DNA of 7,061 nucleotides from Bacteroidota bacterium (GTDB taxonomy: Bacteria; Bacteroidota; Bacteroidia; Chitinophagales; Saprospiraceae). The first letter of the stretch is position 1, and the number at the start of each line of letters is the position of its first letter. The DNA is taken from the NCBI GenBank assembly GCA_008501835.1, contig QQUB01000409.1, forward strand, positions 1 through 7,061. The letters are read 5' to 3'. The translations under genes and the position numbers were made by a program. The notes under the pieces are model-generated. The model was given only the letters and a program-made list of their open reading frames with translations, did not search any database and had not been told where the DNA came from. Positions 1 through 5,716 of this stretch are shown here, piece by piece.

Positions 1-1
1 T

Positions 2-1387
2 AATAAGTGGAATAAAATTAAACTTTATTATAAACAACACAAGACAATACTTTTAGCCGGTTTATTTACAACCGCTTCCATAATTACCCTTATGGCCGTC
101 TTGTATTCCTCTCCTACTGCTTTTTCAGAAAAAAAGCCTTCAAAAGATATTTCCCTCGGTGCATTTCCGGTTGATATTCCAACCATGAAGTATGGTTTTG
201 CCATCGATACCTTTCAAATGACGGAGGGGATGATCGAATCTGGGACTTTTCTCGGGGATATTTTGCATGCTCACAAGGTAGATTTCCAGACTATTGATCA
301 ACTGGTTCGTAATGCTGAGGATGTTTTTGATGTCAGGAAATTCAGAGAAGGGCGTCCTTATGCTGTACTGGCAACTGACACCTCTCAGACTGCTGATTAT
401 TTCATTTACGAACCAAGTGTTTTTGAATATATCGTTTTTCACCTTAAGGACGACCTTAAAGTTGAAAAAGTGGAAAGAGAAGTTACTTCTGAAACCAAAA
501 CAGCAGCCGGAAGGCTTGAATCCACCCTCTGGAAAGCAATGACAGAGAACGGTATGAGCTTTGAATTAGCTGATAAAATGGAGGATGCGCTTCAATGGTC
601 CATTGATTTCCACCACCTGCAAAAAAACGATGAGTTCAAATTGGTTTATGAAGAGAAATACATTGATGGTCAAGTGGTGGGTGTTGGTATGGTAAAAGCG
701 GCCTATTATAAGACTGAAAACAATGAATATTACAGTATGTTTTACGAAGGTGAGACAGAGGATGGGTATTACGACTTGAAAGGTCGCCCCATGAAAAGTA
801 CCTTCTTAAAATCTCCGGTAAAATTCTCACGGATCAGTTCTCATTATAACCTCAACAGGTTCCACCCAATTCTCAAAAGAAGACGCCCGCATTTTGGAAC
901 TGACTATGCAGCTCCATACGGTACTCCAATCCTCGCTGTTGGAAATGGTGTTGTTACCATCGCTTCTTATACAGGCGGAAATGGAAATTATGTGAAGATT
1001 CGCCATGATAAAGTATATGAGACCCAATACCTGCACATGCAAAAATTTGCACAGGGAATCCGCCCTGGCGTTCAGGTAAAACAGGGCCAGGTGATCGGTT
1101 ATGTAGGCTCTACCGGTTTGGCTACTGGTCCACACGTTTGCTTCAGGTTTTGGAAAAACGGGAAACAGGTCAATCACCTGAAATTAAAATTCCCACCATC
1201 CAAACCACTGCCGGAAAGCGAAATCCCTGCCTATAATGAATACAGAGACCAATACCTGGAACTATTGAATGGTGTAGCAGTTCCTGCTCCCATCCAGGAT
1301 ACTCCGTTGTCGGATAAAGATACCATTTCTATTACCGAAGACCTGGTTATTCCCGAACCTGAGGAGGAAAAAAAGGGTAATCCCTAA
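2..1387 (+). CDS. Membrane-anchored M23 (LytM-type) peptidoglycan endopeptidase, MepM/Csd3-like, 5' partial
   Basis: This is a probable zinc metallopeptidase that cleaves peptide cross-links in peptidoglycan from the periplasmic side of the inner membrane. The frame is open from base 2 with no stop and no ATG, GTG or TTG before the ATG at 92. Numbering from base 2, residues 1-14 are basic and 15-35 form a hydrophobic anchor; the ATG at 92 is residue 31, inside that helix, so the real start lies upstream of the window. A LysM/OapA-like segment follows at about 77-125, then a Csd3/MepM-like middle domain at about 163-275, then the M23 core at about 285-390. Catalytic signatures are HFGTD (H297, D301), YLH (H345) and TGPHVC (H378, C380). 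C380 stands where the usual HxH motif has its second, zinc-binding histidine. The C-terminal tail is acidic and proline-rich. It is the only gene of its block in view and converges on the YqgE gene. The family call is firm; the exact bond cleaved is inferred. Confidence 0.93.
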   Translation, partial: NKWNKIKLYYKQHKTILLAGLFTTASIITLMAVLYSSPTAFSEKKPSKDISLGAFPVDIPTMKYGFAIDTFQMTEGMIESGTFLGDILHAHKVDFQTIDQLVRNAEDVFDVRKFREGRPYAVLATDTSQTADYFIYEPSVFEYIVFHLKDDLKVEKVEREVTSETKTAAGRLESTLWKAMTENGMSFELADKMEDALQWSIDFHHLQKNDEFKLVYEEKYIDGQVVGVGMVKAAYYKTENNEYYSMFYEGETEDGYYDLKGRPMKSTFLKSPVKFSRISSHYNLNRFHPILKRRRPHFGTDYAAPYGTPILAVGNGVVTIASYTGGNGNYVKIRHDKVYETQYLHMQKFAQGIRPGVQVKQGQVIGYVGSTGLATGPHVCFRFWKNGKQVNHLKLKFPPSKPLPESEIPAYNEYRDQYLELLNGVAVPAPIQDTPLSDKDTISITEDLVIPEPEEEKKGNP

Positions 1388-1397
1388 TTACTATTCC

Positions 1398-1411
1398 TTC
1401 CCGATCGGGAA
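1398..1411. repeat. 14-bp perfect palindrome after the M23 gene
   Basis: TTCCCGATCGGGAA is a perfect palindrome 11 bp past the M23 stop codon. As RNA it could form a 5-bp stem with a GATC loop. It lacks a T tract on either strand, so it is not a terminator by itself; the stronger terminator lies 20 bp further on. It may be a protein-binding site, an mRNA 3'-end stabiliser or chance. Confidence 0.5.
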
Positions 1412-1421
1412 AAACAAAGCG

Positions 1422-1464
1422 AAAAAAGTAAAGGCCATCGAATTCCATTCCGATGGCCTTTTTT
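1422..1464. terminator. Bidirectional intrinsic terminator between convergent genes
   Basis: AAGGCCATCG (1431-1440) and CGATGGCCTT (1451-1460) form a perfect 10-bp stem with a 10-nt loop. Six T follow on the plus strand (1459-1464) and six A precede on the left (1422-1427), giving a T tract on the minus strand as well. It sits between the stop of the M23 gene on the plus strand and the stop of the YqgE gene on the minus strand, as expected for a terminator shared by two converging transcripts. Confidence 0.88.
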
Positions 1465-1488
1465 ATGGTTACTGTTCAATTTCAATAA

Positions 1489-2046
1489 TTAGTTCCAGCT
1501 CGCAGCATCAGGCATCTGAGCAATTACGGTAAAAGGATTTCCTTTGTTATACATCACTTTATTCCAAAGATTATCTGATTGCATTTTAAAAATGTAATTG
1601 GCGTCAAGATCAGCGGTTACCCACGATCCGTATACCATTTCATTTTTCAACTGACCTTCAGACCAACCTGTATATCCTATGAAAAAACGGATGTTGTGGG
1701 GCATTATTAATTTTGAAGAGATGAGAAACTTAAGTTTTTCATAGTTTCCTCCCCAATAAACCCCCTCAGCAACTTTTATACTGTCCTCCAGTAATTCTCC
1801 AATATTGTGAATATAATGGACGGAATCAGTCTGAACAGGACCTCCAAAAAATACAGGTGCATCAAACTCGGGAAAATCCTCAACAAGCGTATCTATAGTT
1901 GTATCTTCAATAGGTTTGTTCAATACAAACCCAATGCTGCCTTCATCATTATGCTCGCATAATAATACCACAGCTCGTTTGAAGTTGGTATCCATCATAA
2001 ACGGCTCGGCAAGCAATATCCTTCCTTTTTCTAGTTCCTTCGCCAT
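1489..2046 (-). CDS. yqgE: YqgE/AlgH family protein (DUF179)
   Basis: This is a 185-residue cytoplasmic protein of the YqgE/AlgH family, whose biochemical role is not established; AlgH was originally linked to alginate regulation in Pseudomonas. Family signatures run in order: GRILLAEP (8-15) with D19 and NF (21-22), VVLLCEHN (26-33), GSIGFVLNKP (36-45), FFGGPVQTD (66-74) with HYIH (77-80), and FIGYTGWSEGQL (122-133). There is no signal peptide or membrane segment, and the length matches the family. The ATG at 2046 is fixed because the codon directly upstream on the minus strand is an in-frame TAG. No Shine-Dalgarno sequence is visible; the leader is A-rich. It lies 163 bp downstream of fabD on the same strand, far enough to have its own promoter, although read-through from fabD is possible. 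Its transcript would end at the shared terminator near 1431-1460. Confidence 0.95.
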   Translation of the reverse strand: MAKELEKGRILLAEPFMMDTNFKRAVVLLCEHNDEGSIGFVLNKPIEDTTIDTLVEDFPEFDAPVFFGGPVQTDSVHYIHNIGELLEDSIKVAEGVYWGGNYEKLKFLISSKLIMPHNIRFFIGYTGWSEGQLKNEMVYGSWVTADLDANYIFKMQSDNLWNKVMYNKGNPFTVIAQMPDAASWN

Positions 2047-2147
2047 CTAAGTTTTTTTGATATGGTTGTTCATGAAATATAGTTCAATATGTCTTCTTCC
2101 ACTTTAAAAAGCAAGCGAAACCTGGCATAATCTCGTTAATTTTTTCC

Positions 2148-2170
2148 TAATGTTCATTATGAAAACATTA
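2148..2170. repeat. AT-rich imperfect inverted repeat between fabD and yqgE
   Basis: TAATGTTCAT (2148-2157) faces ATGAAAACATTA (2159-2170) across a single T; the arms match over 10 bp apart from two extra A in the right arm. Flanking T and A runs (2141-2145 and 2171-2175) could lengthen a stem. It lies about 40 bp past the fabD stop and about 100 bp before the yqgE start. It may be a weak 3' structure for fabD or an operator-like dyad for yqgE. The stem is AT-rich and not followed by a T tract on the minus strand, so it is not a convincing terminator. Confidence 0.45.
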
Positions 2171-2209
2171 AAAAACCAATCAACATATTGAAAAACAACC
2201 CTTTACAAC

Positions 2210-3088
2210 TTACAATGCAGCTGTTGGAAATTTGCGATCGATCTTTCTTACAAAACCCCGAAGTACTTTACCGTTTCCGCCAACTTCAACAATTTCTTTA
2301 ACCCCGTCCTCTATCATATTCAACATGGTTTGGGTCCAGCGAACCGGTGAGGTCAACTGTTCGATCAATAGTTTTTTGATCTCTTCCGGGTCCCTGTGCG
2401 GCATAGCATCCACATTTTGATAGATCGGACAATTAGGTTCAGCAAAGTTCGTGGATTCGATTGCTTTCTGTAATTCTTCCTGAGCCGGCATCATAAGAGG
2501 TGAATGGAATGCCCCTCCAACCTGAAGCATGATAGCACGAATGGCCCCTGCTTCTTTCAGTTTTTCAGCAGCAGTTTCCACTCCCGGTACAGATCCGGAG
2601 ATAACCAATTGGCCCGGGCAATTATAATTAGCTGCTACAACGACTTCATTGATATTTTCACAAACATCCTCAACCACCTTATCATCTAATCCAAGGATAG
2701 CTGCCATTGTTCCTTCCACCATCTCGCAGGCCTTTTGCATGGCCATCGCACGTTGATAAACAAGCTTCAATCCATCTTCAAAATTCAAAACTCCTGCAGC
2801 TACGAGAGCTGAAAACTCCCCAAGTGAGTGTCCTGCAACAGCGTCAGGTCTGAATTCATCTCCTGCCATTTTAGCTTTGACAATTGAGTGAATAAAAACT
2901 GCGGGCTGAGTAACTTTTGTCTGCTTCAGATCTTCAGCACTGCCTTCAAACATTACATCAGAAATGCGGAATCCTAAAACATCATTGGCAGTTTCAAACC
3001 ATTTTTTGGCAATGTCGGAACTTTCATAAAGATCCTTGCCCATACCCTCGAACTGAGATCCCTGACCGGGAAATACGTATGCGTTCAT
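2210..3088 (-). CDS. fabD: Malonyl-CoA:acyl-carrier-protein transacylase FabD
   Basis: This enzyme moves the malonyl group from coenzyme A to acyl carrier protein, supplying the extender unit for type II fatty-acid synthesis in the cytoplasm. At 292 residues it is a full-length single-domain FabD. Visible motifs are the N-terminal FPGQGSQ (6-12), whose glutamines form the oxyanion hole, the nucleophile elbow GHSLGE with Ser88 (86-91), Arg113 in YQRAMAM, which in the family binds the malonyl carboxylate, and catalytic His195 in GGAFHSPLM. SPVRW (247-251) has Arg where E. coli has Gln250, a variant I believe is common. The ATG at 3088 is certain because an in-frame TAG lies immediately upstream. 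It follows folE by 20 bp on the same strand and has no Shine-Dalgarno sequence, so it is probably transcribed from the folE promoter. No other fatty-acid synthesis gene is in the window. Confidence 0.97.
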   Translation of the reverse strand: MNAYVFPGQGSQFEGMGKDLYESSDIAKKWFETANDVLGFRISDVMFEGSAEDLKQTKVTQPAVFIHSIVKAKMAGDEFRPDAVAGHSLGEFSALVAAGVLNFEDGLKLVYQRAMAMQKACEMVEGTMAAILGLDDKVVEDVCENINEVVVAANYNCPGQLVISGSVPGVETAAEKLKEAGAIRAIMLQVGGAFHSPLMMPAQEELQKAIESTNFAEPNCPIYQNVDAMPHRDPEEIKKLLIEQLTSPVRWTQTMLNMIEDGVKEIVEVGGNGKVLRGFVRKIDRKFPTAAL

Positions 3089-3108
3089 CTAAATTATTAT
3101 TCGTTTTG

Positions 3109-3705
3109 TTAATGTAATTTGTTAGAGATGAGATTCAAAAATTCATTTCTTGTCTCAACGTTTTCAAAAGCACCGGTAAAGGCAGAAGTAGTGGTAACCG
3201 AATTTTGCTTTTGCACCCCGCGCATCATCATACACATATGTCTTGCTTCTATAACGATGGCAACCCCAAGAGGTTTTAACGTTTTGTCGATACAGTGGAG
3301 AATCTCATCAGTCAGCCTTTCCTGGACCTGTAATCTCCTTGCATATACATCAATAACCCTTGGTATCTTACTCAGACCAACGATGTGACCATTGGGAATA
3401 TAGGCAACATGGGCCTTGCCAAAAAAAGGCAGCATATGATGTTCGCAAAGGGAGTAAACCTCAATATCCTTAACGATTACCATTTCGCTATAGTCTTCCT
3501 TAAACATGGCCGAGCGAAGAACTTCCTCTCCATCCATACTATATCCTTCCGTCAGGTACTGCATGGCCTTGGCTACCCTCTCCGGAGTTTTAGCCAATCC
3601 TTCCCTCGAAACATCCTCGCCAAGTCCGGACAAAATTTCCTCATAGTTTTTTTTCAACCCCTCAGTCAATTCATCCGATTGGTCTTTTTTTCCAAAATCG
3701 TCCAT
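3109..3705 (-). CDS. folE: GTP cyclohydrolase I (type IA), FolE
   Basis: This enzyme converts GTP to 7,8-dihydroneopterin triphosphate, the first step of tetrahydrofolate and biopterin synthesis; it is a cytoplasmic zinc enzyme forming a toroidal decamer in known members. The 198-residue product has every signature of the type I family: KTPERVAKAM (39-48), SLCEHHMLPF (85-94), GLSKIPRVID (110-119), RRLQVQERLT (123-132), and EARHMCMMMRGVQK (153-166). The zinc ligands are Cys87, His90 and Cys158, equivalent to E. coli Cys110, His113 and Cys181; His89 corresponds to catalytic His112. The first ~20 residues are a charged, variable extension. It heads a likely two-gene transcript with fabD 20 bp downstream. 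It is divergent from the histidine kinase across 159 bp, which holds a -7-like box on its own strand. Confidence 0.97.
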   Translation of the reverse strand: MDDFGKKDQSDELTEGLKKNYEEILSGLGEDVSREGLAKTPERVAKAMQYLTEGYSMDGEEVLRSAMFKEDYSEMVIVKDIEVYSLCEHHMLPFFGKAHVAYIPNGHIVGLSKIPRVIDVYARRLQVQERLTDEILHCIDKTLKPLGVAIVIEARHMCMMMRGVQKQNSVTTTSAFTGAFENVETRNEFLNLISNKLH

Positions 3706-3725
3706 ATTTCTATATTTACGAAGGA

Positions 3726-3733
3726 CAAAAGTA
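3726..3733 (-). promoter_or_regulatory. Candidate Bacteroidota -7 box for folE-fabD
   Basis: On the minus strand this reads TACTTTTG, an exact match to the Bacteroidota -7 consensus TAnnTTTG. It ends 20 bp before the folE ATG, which would give a short leader of roughly a dozen bases. No clear TTTG or TTG -33 box is found about 19-21 bp upstream, so the assignment rests on the -7 box and its position only. Confidence 0.4.
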
Positions 3734-3864
3734 AAAATAAATGCGCTTACTATTGGACTTTAAAGAAACAAATAAACCTCTGGTCAAAAATTCATTGGCT
3801 TTTATCTAAGTTCTTCGTTATTTTACGGCAGGACCGCTTTTTTTGCAATTTGAAAATTATCTGA

Positions 3865-4905
3865 ATGGAAAATGTAATTAGTAAAGCATATAATTTTTTC
3901 ACCAAAAAGATTGTGTATCATTCTGTCTTTTGGCTGGCTTTACTGATGTTGCTGACGTTAATCGAAGGTGTAGAGAATGGCTTGATGTTCACTTTCAGCA
4001 ATGAGTTGATCAACTTATTGTTTTATGCTGCCATTGTATATTTCAACCTCTTCTACCTCATTCCCAATTACCTCGCAAAAAACAAATTCACAACTTATTT
4101 TGGGTTATTAATCCTTTCGACCATCATTATTACCCCGCTCAAAATATTTACTTTTTATCAGAAATTCCATGAATTCCCAAGTCTTCAGACTGAGCTTTTG
4201 AACAATCAGTTCAGTTTCTTTTTGCTGACTTTTTTCATAGCAGGTTCTTCCACTATCGGAAAGATCATATCTGACTGGATCAGGCATATGCGGGAAAAAC
4301 AGGAACTTGAGAATCAGACGATGCAATCTGAATTGAGGTTTTTGAAAACACAAATTAACCCTCATTTTCTCTTTAATACCCTGAATAACCTCTATGCCCT
4401 GACACTTAAAAAGTCGGATATCGCCCCTGATATCGTGATTAAGTTGTCTGAGATGATGCGGTACATGCTTTATGAATGTAATGAAAAAAGGGTGCTGTTG
4501 AGTAATGAGGTACACTACATAAGGAACTATCTGGACCTGGAAGGACTGAGACAAGGTAAAAACGTAGAAATAAATTTTAAGGTAGAAGGAATCATCAATA
4601 CCCAAAAAATTGCGCCCTTGATGTTTACTCCCTTTTTGGAGAATAGCTTTAAACACGGATTGAGTAACCACATCTCAAAAGGATTTGTCAATATTCATCT
4701 GAAAGCTGAAGAAAATTCCGTACATTTCCATATTGAAAACAGTAAACCTGAAACCAAACCGGTACAGGTTCACCCACGCAGTGGAGGCATCGGATTAGTG
4801 AATCTGAGACGTCGACTAGAACTGGTTTATCCTGGAAAATACAACCTACAGGTTGATGACAATCCCAACAGTTATGGGGTGATCATGGATATTGAGCTGG
4901 ATTGA
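3865..4905 (+). CDS. LytS/YehU-type membrane sensor histidine kinase (His_kinase family)
   Basis: This is a 346-residue inner-membrane histidine kinase expected to phosphorylate the LytTR regulator encoded next to it. Four hydrophobic segments are visible at about 18-33, 48-68, 76-96 and 116-135, with only short loops, so there is no periplasmic sensor domain, PAS or HAMP domain; the signal is probably sensed in or at the membrane. A short charged helix (139-157) leads into the phospho-acceptor motif FLKTQINPHFLFN with His167. The ATPase domain shows the N-box ENSFKHG (259-265) and the glycine box GGIGLVN (307-313), followed by RRRLELVYPG. The start is fixed: the codon immediately before the ATG is an in-frame TGA. 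There is no Shine-Dalgarno sequence. It is first of three plus-strand genes, 46 bp ahead of the regulator, and divergent from folE. The stimulus cannot be told from the sequence. Confidence 0.95.
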   Translation: MENVISKAYNFFTKKIVYHSVFWLALLMLLTLIEGVENGLMFTFSNELINLLFYAAIVYFNLFYLIPNYLAKNKFTTYFGLLILSTIIITPLKIFTFYQKFHEFPSLQTELLNNQFSFFLLTFFIAGSSTIGKIISDWIRHMREKQELENQTMQSELRFLKTQINPHFLFNTLNNLYALTLKKSDIAPDIVIKLSEMMRYMLYECNEKRVLLSNEVHYIRNYLDLEGLRQGKNVEINFKVEGIINTQKIAPLMFTPFLENSFKHGLSNHISKGFVNIHLKAEENSVHFHIENSKPETKPVQVHPRSGGIGLVNLRRRLELVYPGKYNLQVDDNPNSYGVIMDIELD

Positions 4906-4951
4906 TATGGAGAGGTGGTTTATAAATTAATAAAAAGTAAAATTACGCTAT

Positions 4952-5680
4952 ATGAACGTTATTATCGTTGATGATGAACCCCTGGCACAGGATGTGCTGG
5001 AAACTTATATTGAGAATATTCCGGAGTTCAACCTTATTAAGAAGTGTAGTAATGCCTTTGAGGCCAATGAAGCACTCAAAAATGAGGAAATCGACCTGAT
5101 GTTTCTGGATATTCAAATGCCTCAACTCACAGGTACTGACTTTTTGAAATCTCTATCAAAACCACCTATAGTTATTTTCACAACTGCTTATCCCAATTAT
5201 GCAGTGGAGGGTTTTGAATTGAATGCACTTGATTATTTGTTGAAACCGATCTCCATGGACCGGTTCCTGAAAGCAGCCAATAAAGCTATTGATCAGTACA
5301 AACTGGCACAAGGTGAAGGCGGCGGCTCATCTTCCACGATGGAAGATGGAGAAGATTTCTTCTTTGTAAAGGCAGACAAAAAGCTGATCAAGGTAAACTA
5401 TGATGACATTCTTTACATCGAAGGTTTGAAGGATTATGTTATCATCAGGATGGAAAATGACCGGGTAATCACTCTTCAGACCATGAAAAGTCTCGAAAGT
5501 AAGATGCCTTCTCCTCAATTTAAAAGGATTCACCGCTCTTACATCGTGAATACTGCCAGGATAAAAGCCATCGTGGGTAATATGGTGGAGATCATCGAAA
5601 AAAGTCAACCCAAGCACCTGCCTATCGGTAAAAACTACCGGGAGGAATTACTTGCATTGATCAATAAAAACAGGATCTGA
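4952..5680 (+). CDS. LytTR-family response regulator (REC + LytTR DNA-binding domain)
   Basis: This is a 242-residue cytoplasmic transcription regulator, the likely partner of the upstream kinase. The receiver domain occupies about 1-120: acidic pair VDDEP (6-10), phospho-acceptor Asp53 in FLDIQMP, conserved Thr in FTTAYPNYAVEGF (76-88) and Lys98 in YLLKPI. A Gly/Ser-rich acidic linker (about 120-134) follows. The LytTR domain (about 135-240) shows FVKADKKLIKVNYDDILYIE, KDYVIIRM, RIHRSYIVN and LPIGKNYREEL, all characteristic of this DNA-binding fold. The length is typical for the class. The start ATG has an AT-rich leader without a Shine-Dalgarno sequence. The 46-bp gap from the kinase and 36-bp gap to the fructosamine-kinase gene suggest co-transcription. 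Target promoters are not identifiable here; I saw no convincing pair of LytTR repeats in the 159-bp folE/kinase intergenic region. Confidence 0.95.
   Translation: MNVIIVDDEPLAQDVLETYIENIPEFNLIKKCSNAFEANEALKNEEIDLMFLDIQMPQLTGTDFLKSLSKPPIVIFTTAYPNYAVEGFELNALDYLLKPISMDRFLKAANKAIDQYKLAQGEGGGSSSTMEDGEDFFFVKADKKLIKVNYDDILYIEGLKDYVIIRMENDRVITLQTMKSLESKMPSPQFKRIHRSYIVNTARIKAIVGNMVEIIEKSQPKHLPIGKNYREELLALINKNRI
5328..5348 (+). repeat. 9-bp perfect hairpin in the regulator's linker region
   Basis: CATCTTCCA (5328-5336) and TGGAAGATG (5340-5348) are perfect inverted copies around a CGA triplet. The element lies in the codons for the linker between the receiver and LytTR domains, the least constrained part of the gene. 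It shares the CTTCCA/TGGAAG core with the longer hairpin in the next gene. Confidence 0.6.
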
Positions 5681-5716
5681 TCCGGAACATAACCATGCCG
5701 GTGGTCCTTTGGAAGT

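Noticed and set aside
827..1177. 116-codon minus-strand open frame
   Set aside because: It is antisense to the M23 catalytic core and shows no independent protein signature.
2074..2081. TATATTTC on the minus strand as a -7 box for yqgE
   Set aside because: It is one base off consensus with no -33 box at the proper distance; in this AT-rich gap such matches are expected by chance.
2041..2209. Small gene in the fabD-yqgE gap
   Set aside because: I saw no open frame of useful length with a plausible start on either strand; the gap holds only AT-rich sequence and the inverted repeat.
3795..3826. Possible kinase promoter: TTG at 3795 and TATTTTAC at 3819
   Set aside because: The -7 box matches TAnnTTTG only partly and the -33 box is a bare TTG in an AT-rich region, too weak to list as a feature.
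3385..3864. 159-codon plus-strand open frame ending directly before the kinase start
   Set aside because: It runs antisense through folE, whose motifs are complete, and its translation has no recognisable domain. Only its last part is intergenic.
3706..3864. LytTR-type binding repeats in the divergent folE/kinase region (autoregulation)
   Set aside because: I found only one poor match containing GTT and no second copy at a regular spacing.
4108..4671. 187-codon minus-strand open frame
   Set aside because: It is antisense to the kinase, over its membrane helices and phospho-acceptor motif; the plus-strand protein is clearly the real one.
5711..5715. GGAAG before the FN3K-like ATG as a Shine-Dalgarno sequence
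   Set aside because: It is only one base from the start codon, too close for pairing with 16S rRNA, and the other genes here do without one.
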